This document shows positions 12,301 to 24,300 of a stretch of 64,000 bases of DNA, one piece after another. Position 1 is the stretch's first letter. Each line of letters starts with the position of its first letter. The translations under genes were made by a program, and so were the position numbers. The notes beneath the pieces are model-generated. The model did no database searches. It was given only the letters and a program-made list of their open reading frames with translations, and was not told where the DNA came from. The stretch covers positions 16,142,501 to 16,206,500 of the forward strand of contig NC_092597.1 in assembly GCF_047663525.1 (NCBI RefSeq). The letters are read 5' to 3'. The stretch comes from Anas platyrhynchos (Eukaryota > Chordata > Aves > Anseriformes > Anatidae).

Positions 12301-15300
12301 GCAGAAGGTGATATAGCCACTTCGGATACCAGCTTTTCGTTTCTGTCTGCATTACACTGGTCGTTTCCTGTGCAGTCCTGCTTAAAATATTTCCTTGGTG
12401 GAGGTTTGGGCTTTGATGATTTAGGTTTTCTAACAAGAATCTCTGTTGGTTTCTTAGCGTTTTGCAAGGGTCGACCTCCTTCACTACAAGTAGGAGGGGA
12501 ATTTCTTTCCAAATTATTTCCAGACAATGAGTACAGCAGGCCAGGCTGTCTTGTAATTGGTACATCAATGCTATGTACCCTTTCTTTCAAGTCACACAGT
12601 TGGTATGCAGCTCCATTACTACACAAGGACCGAGGGTTGTAGCTGCTGTCACTGCTGGAGCGGGTCATTAGCTTCTGTGCCCTGCGATTGCAATAAGCAG
12701 CATTCTTTTCAATGTGTTTTTCACATGGGTGTCTTCCATGCCAGCTTGTGTCTAGTTTTTTGACACCTGTATCAGGAACACGATCAACATGGCTATTCAG
12801 ATACATGCAAAGGGCTTGCTCCTAATATTCAGCTGATTAAATTTGTGGCTAAATGCCTTCATCAGTTGATGCAAAGTTGTGATTTATGCATCACACCGTT
12901 AAAGTTGTGGCAATGGTTAAATTCAGTTCTTTGTTGTCATGGTCTTGTCACCTACTGACAGTCTGAAAAGCTTTAAGCAGCAATTTTGCACTGGAAAGGA
13001 TAAGTAAGAGCAATAAGTTGTTTGCACAATGCATTTTTTTTTCTTGCTGTGGATCAAAGAAATGTCTTTTCTCATCATTCTTTAGTAACTTATTTTAGGA
13101 GGCATGTTAGGAGTCATGTACTGTGAGCTCTTCTCCTCTTCTTTCCGACTCCAGGCGACTTGAGTCTTACCAAGGATTCTACTACAACACGTACTCATCC
13201 TATATATCTTCTAAAGTCAAAATTACTGCATGTCAATTAATGCAGTCATCCCCTTACCTTCAGTACTCCATTGGTGTCTATCTCTTCCAAATCTGTTGCT
13301 TTCCACAGCTTGTGCAACAGCTTCTTTTAGCTGTTGCTCAGATACCTAGGAAATATCATGCTGTTATACTCTCACAAGACTGTTGTGTGATGAGTAACAT
13401 TTAAATCTCGATTCCTTTTGCAAAGTTTTCTAATTTTTCTAAGTTCTCTAATTGAAATAAATAGACCTAGTTATATCATGTATCAGAGAATTTTAAAGCT
13501 AAGCAAATACACACCATTATATTGGCATATATTCCAATATAGTTGAAATTTCTCTATACACATGGTTTTTATAGTGTTTTTTTTTTTTTTTTTTGGTAAA
13601 ATGGGATCTGTCAAAGATAAATGTCCTTTTTGCATATTTCACTAGAAATTTAATTATAGACTTACCAGTGTAAGATGATTTAATACTGAGTTTTTATGAT
13701 AATTTAATGCAATGAATTAAACGTTATCATTTATACTGCACTTGTGTTAGGAAGCATTTTGTAGAAAATTATTTTAAGAAAAAATATTTTAATAATAAAC
13801 ATTGGTTGAACAAGCCCTAAATTTTCATTATGGTATGGAAGATGATGGCTGTATGAATCTTTCTTCCCCCCTTCTCCCTCTTTCGGGGTGGAGGGGTATG
13901 TTCCCTCTTCCAAGGGAAAAATTATTTCTTCTTATTAAGAATTCTTTCTTGAATAGAGTTTATTGTTCTAAGAAATATACTTTGTTTTATCCCTTAAATG
14001 TTATTTCTGTAGTTTTCTTATTCACAGCACAGAAACTTATGTAAGACTGTCTCCATCAATCTTCAAATCTTACTTGATTATATGTAAGAGCATATCTCAG
14101 GTTTGTACCTTAATCTGTCTCATACTTGCAGTGATGCTTATAGAGGGATCACAATCTTTGCTATTAACATTCTTTCACTTGTTTGTAGATTAGCACCTCT
14201 TTTCTTACTTAATCTTAGTTCATCAGTTTGGTGTTTTTTTTGGTTTTATTTTTTTGAAAATCAGAAAGAATACAATGATACCTGTGGTTCAGGGTGTCTG
14301 CTGATAATAATTTGCACTGCACCAGGATCACAGTGACTCAGCATGGCATAAACTTCGTTAAGAGTCATATTTTGTACTGATGCTTCATTAATTTCAATAA
14401 TTTCATCTCCACACCTACAGAGATGCATATAAAAATAATAAAAAAAAAGGATGTGAACAAAACAGATGTTTTATTTTCCTCCCAACCTTGTCTCACCCAT
14501 GTAAAAATATGCAAGAAACAGATTCCACATGGTTGACCTCTAATTTGATTACAGATTAATCACCATGTCTCATTGTTCCCTTTACATAAAATGGAATTGG
14601 AATGAGCTGGATGTCGAGTTTTCTTCAATTTATAGCCTTGTTGCATGCAATTTATGAACTTCATGCTCAGCTATGCATGCTTTGTGTCTGTGATCTTTCT
14701 GCTGTATGCAGCTCAGCTGCAGTTTCCACCTACATCTTCCTTCCTTCCTATCCAGTTAACACTTCACTTTTCATATTTTTATGGTCTGTTAGTGTTTTGC
14801 TAGTGTTACGGTCTCTTAAGATCAGAAAGGATGTTCATACTTCTGCTACATATGAATAACTTGCTAATACAAAAATTCTAATGACAAACTGTTGTAATCC
14901 TGGTGGCTGCTAGACTGAACCTTTCCAGATTAAATCCTTATTTTGCCCACATAGAAACTGAGAACACTCTTCACTGCTTTACTGAGAATACCCACATACA
15001 TTAAGAGGCCTACTGAAGCCATTGATTCATATCATACAAACTTTCAAATAGTGAAGCACAGTTTTTTCAGCTAAGTTCTTGGGCATATAGAGAGAGGAGG
15101 ATTACAGAGCACACAAAGTTATATCACAAAAAGCCTCACTGAAAACGCTATGTTCTATTCAATTCTAAATATGTTCAACATGACTACTTGTTCATAAATC
15201 TTATGAGGTGAATTTCTACTAAATATCTTTTTGTATATTTTTTTTTTTATTGGTGAGAAGGGATAGAATTTGAAGAGCTTTCATAAGGAAAAATTAGTCC

Positions 15301-18300
15301 CCATGCAAGCCAAAATATGCCATCTATTTTTTTTCCCCCCAGATATGTTTTTATTGCTTCACTTAGATATCTTCTCCATAAAGAATTCTTTATGCTTGTC
15401 TATGTCCTCTAAAGCTTACCAAGTGTAGACAAAAGACAATAGTGTCACTGGGTTGCTACTTTTTTAGAAATCCCAGATATTACAACTATACATGTCCAAA
15501 CACTCAGAATAGCACATGTGCTGTAAACCCAAAACTTCCAGAAAGTACTACGACTTCCTGCCCAATCAGGTCAGATATAAAGCTATAAAACATATCAGAG
15601 CAATGGAAAACTTTTGTCATAAGACACTCTTTTTCATCCTACCTGAGTCTCCCATCCATATGCGCCACAGAACCTGGTGAAAGGGTGTGAATAAAAATCC
15701 CTGAAATACACTGGAAGTAGGGGATGCTACATAACCCAATTCCGAGGCCAACACCTGGCTCTGAAAGAAGTAATAATTTTAAAGAAGTATAAAAAACAGT
15801 TAAAAAACAATTGGAGATAATGTATTTTTTAAAACCATCCAACTGTCTTCAGTTTAAATAACTTATTCTGAATGAACCAGACACCTACTCTTGTGCTTAT
15901 TAATTTTACATATCCAATATTAGCTGCTGCTCCTACTGTTTTTTTTTTTATCCATCCAAGTTCTGGTTCATATTTCATTACTGGTACATCACAAACATGG
16001 TGCGATGCAAATTTATTTTGCAAAAAAACCTTTCATGACAGTGGAATTCAAACATTTTCACAAGGAAACAGAATTAAAAAATTAAGGAGTAAGTGTGATG
16101 TGTGGCCATTGTTTGATGTATCATCACAATCCTCTTTCTGCATTCTATAATGCTGCTTAAGATTTTTGTAAATTAATTCTTTGTTCATTAATGCCAGATC
16201 CCATACTGTTTGGTAAGTTATACTGTTACCTCATATAGACTTTTCTTTGTTTGTTATTTTGATGTTCCCGTGTTTAAAAGTGTATTTCATCCTGTCTGTT
16301 TTTGTTCAAAAATAGATGATAGAAATGCAAGAAGATAGGTATATATTTTATTTCTTTTAAAGCCTTTTCAAGAATGAAACAGGCTGCTTGAAAAATAAAA
16401 GGATAAATCATAAAATATCCTCAAATAATAAAGGATAAAAGTTGCATAATCTGCTTAATAGATAGTAGTTGTTGCTAAGGGATTTACTTTTTCATGTGAT
16501 GGACATGAATGTGACAATCAAATGCTTGAGTTTTAAAAAATAAATAAGTAAATAATAAGGATTGTCTCTTGAGGACAGATGGTATTCAAAAACCTGCTGT
16601 TGAAGGATAGTTGTTAGCACTGGCAAGTACCAAGATCTACTTTAGTACGTCTGGAAAGAAAACCTTAAGAAAAGAACTAGGTTAGTGAGGAAAGATTCAG
16701 ATAGCAAATTAATAGTGTTTTGTGAATCAGTGCCTTGGTTGCAAGTGCTAAATTAATTTTGGAACTTACCTTTGTTGAGGCTAACTTCCATTATTACCCT
16801 GTCATTGGGCTTTGTAGCATTTAATGAGAATGTTGTGCTTTCTGAACTGAAAGAGCTGTTTTCTTTGGTTATGCATATACTAGAGCTCAGTGACTGACAC
16901 AAGTGGGGTGACAAGTAGCTGGAAGCAGAATGTGGTGTGCTGAAGCTTGTCCTGACTGTAAGTGTCAGAAGACCCTTTTTGGCCTGTTGGAAAGAAAAGA
17001 TGATTGAATGGGTTGACTTAACATGCATGTTGCATATAAAGACTGAAATTGTGCTGGAAGGAGAGTACATAACCTTGAATTTTTGTAGAGCATCATAATG
17101 TGTTAATCCATGCATTGATTCTCCATTCAGTTCTAGGATTTCATCACCTGTTTTTAAAATAGAAAGTCAGACTGTTACTATACTGTGCAGTAAGTTGCAT
17201 TATAAATGTAGTCAAAAGGAGACTTGGAAATGTAATAATGGATGCAGATGTAAAAGTCACTTATGGCTCATTTTAGCTTTACTTTAATCTGCTGTTAGAT
17301 ATCATTCTTTGGGAATCTGGAGTGGGAAAAGGGAGAGAAGAAGGATATCCCACCTTCTTGCAGCCTTCCATCAGCAGCAGCAGCTCCACCAGGAAAGATG
17401 GTTTTGACATAGATGCCTATTGGCCCATAAATGCTGTCCTTCCCTCCAACAATGCTGAAGCCCAGACCCTAATTTATGGAACAAAAATGATGTGTGTGAG
17501 CCTAAGTTCAGTTTTCATAATACCTTATTTGCAGTGTTTTCTGTATTAGCTATATAGGAAGTACTAGCTAACAGAATAGTATAATCCATGAAATCAAACA
17601 AACAAAAAATCAATCAAACAAAAAACTTTATGCCAGTAGTAAAAGCAAATGAAAAATTCAGTTGAATACTCTCGTGATTTGCATTTTGTTTCAGTTGCAA
17701 ATGATTACTTCCCAATTATAAACACACAGGAAGACTTCTAAATCCCTCCTCCTCCCACCTTGTACCAGTATGCAACCTTGAGAGATTCACTTATCTGTTG
17801 TTTTCCTTGATTTACTTTCCCATAAGCGAGAGTAATAAAACCACCATATAAAATCTTGATCTCTCAACTAACTGGAGACATTCAGAGGAAGATCTTGTGG
17901 AGATGTCTGTCTCTTACCCTCTACCAAACAGGGTTAATGCATCTTGTAAGCTTAAGCAATGCTGATAGCTCTTCGTACGTAGACACCACTCTTTGATTTA
18001 TTTTTTTCCCTTCTTTCTTATATAAAAAGTCAAATGCTATCTGCTACCCTCAGAATGATGTTATAAGACTAATTTGTACCTTTGAAGCCATTTAACGTCT
18101 CTCAAATGAAAAATTAAAATACTATGCTGATGATGTCCTTATATCATCCCAAAACACAGACAATAAATTATGATTTTGTAAATGATGGTTATCATGCTTC
18201 ATGGAATAACTTCTGAGAGTCATCTCACAGCTTAAATAGTTATAATTAAAATATTAAATATTTAAATAGTTATTAATAACTTTAGAACCTTATTCAACAA

Positions 18301-21300
18301 GTTCAAAAGTTATATTTTTAAGTTCATAGCTTCTATATTCTCTCTGTATTCTGTACTCTCTGTTTTCTGCATCTTCAATGACAATAGTTTTTTAGATATA
18401 ATTTCACAGATATTTCAGTAGGTTAACAAGGTAATTATGATAACTAATCACTCCTAATAAAGCCTGGATATTAGTTGGTACTCTAGAAGTAGCAACTTAA
18501 ATACCCTGAAGTAATTTCCTTGAACATTGCAGATCACATTTGGGAAATAAATTAAAACTCCATTTATGTTATATTAACAGAACCAACCTCACCTTCCCTT
18601 GTCCTTTCATCAGTACGATGTTTGAGATTACTGAAGCCTGTGAGCCACAAGATGTGTGCACTAGCTGTGCTGTACTCAGTGATCTAGACGGCCTTGAAAT
18701 TGCCTGTGGACATAAAAATATAATAAAATAATAATAATTAAAAAAGATATACTCTTAATGCAGAACCACATATTTTTTTGATTTAGATTAGAGTAACTTG
18801 TTTATTTTAAATCTTCTTCTTTATAACTGATGCTACTAAGTGCTTTTAAAAAATCTTTCTCGTTTTCTAAAGTTGGTTGTTTCTTCAGCTGATCAGTTTG
18901 CATGGAACTGAAGACCACACTGAGTAGTCAGGGCTTTTTATGCTAAAACTGGCCTTCTTTTGTGGTACATTCAGCAGTTGGTGGTCTGTCTTTTGCTATC
19001 TTTAAATGCACATGACTTGAACTTTGAGGTCTTGCTTACTGAAATTGCCCTGTAGTGACTAAACTAGAGCAAAACTAAAACCATTGGCCCTTGAGGTTGT
19101 GTGGTGGTGTAGAGAGACACATTTTTGTGGTCTTACTTGACTCTCCATGCCAAAATCTTGTTTATGGCTATTATGGGTCCTAGACAAGTATTATCTTATT
19201 TATCTCTAAGAACTTAAGTAAGAAACAAGTAGTTCTAACTTCTTCCCTCATTTTTGCCACAGAATATAATGGGACATACAGAGCCCCTTTTCTGCATTTC
19301 CCAAAAATGTGCACTAATTAGTGCTTACAAAAGCCCTTCATACTACAAACTACTCTTCACTGTTTCCATGAGCAACCAAATACATGTAGATTTTTTTCTA
19401 CATCTGAAACAGGTGAAGCACATTCTTTTTGCTTGATAACCAAAACAAGGAATTTCTCAGTGCTTTCTCCCTCCATTCCACGGCTAGTAGATGTATTCCA
19501 ACCCCTGAGATCTGACCCATTTTAATGAACCTTTAATGAAATATTTAATGAAAACCTCCTAACTGAACATAGAATTGGGAATTAGAAACTAATTTAAGCA
19601 CTGACAAAAGTCATTAGCTAAAGCTAACACAAAGAACAAGGTTCAGAAGGGCCAGAGTTAACAGCACTCATTTACAAGTCCAAGCAAATTTAACGCTTTT
19701 TTTTTTTTTTTTTATGCAGTAAAATGAAACTATCAGGTGTGAAAGTGCATGGAATATCAGTGAAAAATTAGGCTTCTATATATGCCAAAAATAAGGCTCA
19801 ATTTGACCTGAATACAAGCTTATTTATTCAACATGGTATTGGGAATATAAGTAAGAAAAGGGAGGTGCTATGAAAGACCAAAAATATACTGCACAGTGCA
19901 CAGTGCCACATCAAGGTGATTGTTTATTCCCCTTTTTCAGGTCTCCTGAATCTGAAAGTGGAAATCTTCAAATTTCCTCTGCTTCTGTTTGTGAAAGGAG
20001 CTATTTCTGTCTGTGCAAGATGTGCTTTGTATATCTGTGTGTGATGTACACAGAACAGTACCCAGAACTGGGATGCCACCAAAGAACCTGTGGATGGGCA
20101 GTACCTGCCACGTGCGACCTCCAAGCAAGATGAAGTCCAGCAAGTCCCTGAGGGTTTGTCTGCACGGGCATTGTTTGGTTGGGATTTGTGCTCTGGTTTG
20201 CCACCTCCTCATCCCTTTAAAGCCCTCATCCAGGCTCTGGTGCCCTCAGGGTAAAGGACTGCCCAGGGAAAGGTAGGGCAGCAGAAACGAGACCCCCAGC
20301 CAGGCTTCAGAAGGTGGCAGCCAACTGTGAGGAGTTTTGTCTCCATCACCCCACTCCAGGCTTGAATCTGGGGACTTCATCCACAAATATACCCACATGC
20401 CCTCTAACCTGCCTCTGCTCTTCTGGCCTGAAGTGGATTGCTTAGCATCCACCTGGATAGCAAAGGGGCATATGTTAATGAGGTTGTTGAAATATGTCTG
20501 ACTCACAGTGGAGTAGAAAGTGGGACACCTCACGCAACTAGGGGCAGTGACTACCAGCCACGAGGCGAGTCCATACCTGCTTGTGGCCATGTCTGGGCCA
20601 ATGGAGGTGACTCGGGAGGCTCACGGCGGCAGGGCCCGAAGCTCAGGCCGGGGTTTTATCAGCCACGTGCACAGAGCATCTCCACGGCCAGCGGCGGGGA
20701 GACACCCAGGAAAGGGCCTCTTCAGCGGTGAGCTCTGAGGCGGCTCCGGGTGGCTACCAAGGTGGTGCAAACCACACGGGGCGATTTACACACACTGTAA
20801 AACCTGCCGGGGCAAGGGGAGGGAGAAGCTGCTGAAGAAAAGGGGTTTTGCTGGCACAGTACTTTGCCTGCTCTCCTACTCCCCATGGAGGAGGTGTGGG
20901 GTTTTAAACAGAGGTAGCAGGCAGAGACTGGAGGTGTCTCCAGCGCCATCTTCCCTGACAGGAGGCGTCTCTGGCGCCATCTTCCCTGACAGGGCTTGTG
21001 AGGAAGGCACATTCTGGCGGAAAGCGTGGCTGCCAGCATCATTCCAAGATTCTCATCTGAGTGTATTTTGTATGTTTTTCAGGTGATTTCCTGTAGTACT
21101 TACTGGGGTTCTCCCTCCAGAGCAGTCCAGCTGCTGGGAAAGTGATTTCCGACTGGTATGGAGAGCGTGGGGCTGCCGATCTCTGAAGGGCACGGCTTTC
21201 CGGGGCGTTGTGCAGTCTGTCTCCACTGTCCAGTACGGGTTTATGCCTGCCAGACATGGGGAAAGGTCTCAGTTACTTCTCCTAGTTTCTGGCATTTCTG

Positions 21301-24300
21301 CACGTTCATCTAATATGGTAAATTTTACTTAGAAATGTTTTTCCAGATGTAAATTTCTGTGAAGGGAATGATCTTTTTTAATTTTAACTGTATGAGTAGC
21401 CATAACGTTAAGTATAGCAAAAGCAAACATTCCCTACCAAAAGAGCATTGGTTTATTTAGAACCTTCAGAAACCAAACAAACCAAAACTTAAAATTGAAT
21501 GTTTATGCACAACACCCTCGATTGTAGGGTATTGTGAATATAAACGGTGATGATTTTTGGTCAGTAGTTCATAGCTGAGGATCTCAGCCTAAGTCTGGAC
21601 AACAGGTGCAATTTCTTTGAACACTGCAGTACCATCACACAATGGAGTGTTGTGCTGTTTGCTCCCTGAATATTACAAGAAGAAAGATAACTCCTTTGCA
21701 ACTTACTGGTTGAGTTACTGCGAGTCCGTTGACATGTGGCTTTATTGTGCAAAAAACAACCATTTTGTGTTTCCAGAGGTCTTTCCTTACAGGTTGACGT
21801 TTCCTTAAGACAAACAAACAAAAAGACCAGGGACATTTTAAGCAGAAATTCTTCCACCTGTTGATTTTTTATAATAAGACCGCAAGAAATTCTGGAAAGT
21901 GATCTCAATTTAAAAACAAATTTTCTACTAATTTGGCTTGTAGAAATTGCAATCTGAATCAAAAACATGGAGCAAAGTTAATTATTTAAAAAGGATGGTA
22001 AAAGAGAACACAGCTCAAAGTTTTGCTAGAAACATGATTATAACTTGCCAAAGGAGTAACAGAAATAGATTCTGGTCTTTAGTCAGAATGGACAGAAAAT
22101 TAATGGTCATCCCCAGTCAATTCAGAGAGACTAATGTTTCGATGTATGGTAAACCGTAGCCATACCAGTCTAACTTTTGGAGGTGACTGGCACTTTTGGG
22201 AACTAAGCTTTCCTTGTCTTAGAAGGTCATTATTTTCAAAAAGAAGGTGTTTAGACCCAGCTTGGCAAAGGTGAATAGGTTACTCCTGCTGATCTTAAAA
22301 GGATGACCAAATATGATCTGTGTGTTTAAAAACCTTTGTGGCCTAGGCTTTAGTGTTTTCCAAAAACTCAACCCCTTCTAATTGGAATGTTGTACTTCAA
22401 ACTATGGCCACTAGTTCTAGCATTTAAAAACGTGTAGGTAACACTTTCAGGATTTTAAATACAAGTTTTTAAAATAGTTTGAAAATAAACAAATGATAAC
22501 AACTGAATAACAGGTTGATGTAAGGAATAAATACTGGATGTATATGGTTTTTGATAGCCCTATTTCTGTCATAACACAAGGAATGCCACTGATGAAGGAA
22601 CCAGTTAAAGGAATAACATTATTGAATGCAGACCGCATAGGGAAACTGATTGAAGTATAATAAAATTCCAAATAATAAGGGTTTTGGTCAGAAATATTCT
22701 GAAAGGGTTAAGAAAGTCATAGAGCACCATCAGAGCAGGATCCATATGTTCTACCTTGTCTGGGGTCAACCAAGACAAATCCTTTCTTCCAGAAGCCAAA
22801 CAGTAGTGCTGTTTGTTTCTCAAGAGCTAAGCAATGGTAATTTTCTCCTTCGACAGCAGGTGGAGACATCTGCTAAGCAGCTAACTCCTACTAGGGCTTT
22901 CTGGTCCCTTTCTCTAGGGAGCTCTTCAGAATTCAAAAAAAAAAAAAAAAAAAAAAAAAAGCAGATCCTTAAAGAGGCATTATGAAACTGCTTTTGGCAG
23001 TGTTTCTCTCACGAGCCAGCATGAAAAGCCTTTTCTTTCAACCTTAAGTATTTTGTAGTAGATTTGTCTTTAAATGTGCAGTTCCCCTGGCTGCATCTTG
23101 GGTGGTACTATACTACAATAGTTTAATATAGTCCATCTCTGGCCACTTAGGCATTTAAAGGAGTGAAAATAAACAAAAAATTTGGCAGAATCCAGTAGAC
23201 ATCTGTGTGAGACAGTTCACAACACTTCAATCTTAGAAAGAGGTACTTTGTACCAGACCTGATAGCAGCTTCAGTCAGGATTGTTTTCTCATTCCAGGAT
23301 TATACCAGAGCTTTTTATGTTATTCTACTGTAGATTTAAAAGCAGAAGATGACTTGTCTCTGTAGCAGACTCCGGTAGCATTCATCCCAAGAACTTCCTA
23401 GCTGTAGACCGTACATTAAAAAAAAAAAAAAAAAAAAAAAACAAGCAAAAGAACAAACTCACTACTTCAGTACAGGGCCTGCTTTCTGGATTCATGGATC
23501 TTCCTTTAATCCACCTCTGTCTTTGCTCAACTTCCAAATGGCAAATGAAAATTGGCAAGCAATTGGTTTCTAAAAGGAGGGATTGTACAGCCTTTGCTAG
23601 AACTTCCCAGGTCCTTGGCTTCCCCATAGCCTCTGTTTATCTGGGAAAAAGCTATGCTGAAAGTTACCAGAGTCTGACCACAAGAGGTTTGGGGTTTTGT
23701 CAGGAAGAGAAAAAACATGTTCTTCAAATGTCTGCTGCACAAATTCCCCTTCTCTCTCAAGTAAATGTTGTCAAATCACCCCACAGTTGGAGGGGAAAAC
23801 ACAACTTTCATGCTTACTTTGCTAGCCATCACTACGTTCACCAGCCGTGTTGATGATTGAATGAGAGTTTCAGCCTCTTTGCCAGACAGATCTTTAAGTG
23901 ATTGTCCATTTAGTGCTAACAGTTCATCCCTTGGGCTCAGACAACCATCCCTTAAAAAACAAAAAAAAAAAATAAAGAAAATAGGAACATGCATGCATAT
24001 CATTTTATAGATGAACAATATGGCACTAGTGTGTTACATGCCTTACTAAGGAGTGAACTGCAATTTTCCCCTTGCCTTGAACACAGCTGCCATGGCACGT
24101 TTTGATGTATGATGCACCCCATCCCTTGCTAGGACTTCTTCCCATCACTACTCCCTTCTGCTCAGTCCTGGTGATCAACAACTACCTTTCCTTATACAGC
24201 TGCATCCATCGATAGCTTAGACTTGAAGTGTACCTTAGAATAAAGCCATGGTAAGTACTGTTCTTGCTGTATGGCTGCAGTCCTGCTCCAGACACCCAGG

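Larger units (their letters stand above)
18704..21103 (-). other. IL16 intron containing a GC-rich island
   Basis: The first half is AT-rich with a T-run at 19698-19713. From about 19900 the composition rises, becoming clearly GC- and CpG-rich at 20560-21040 (listed separately). ORFs on both strands across the GC-rich part are long because stops are rare there and show no family resemblance. Confidence 0.75.
21804..23817 (-). other. IL16 intron with two long poly(A) runs
   Basis: Holds A26 at 22935-22960 and A24 at 23418-23441, both in plus orientation about 480 bp apart. No retroposed gene was recognised 5' of either. Confidence 0.75.

Noticed and set aside
20246..21042. Several 70-114 codon ORFs on both strands in the GC-rich island
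   Set aside because: Stops are rare in GC-rich DNA, overlapping frames on both strands are open, and none resembles a known protein.
21039..21257. Longest minus-strand ORF over the 21.1 kb exon
   Set aside because: It is a shadow. The true IL16 frame is shifted by one and matches human DRQPYSL and [10 protein letters not shown].
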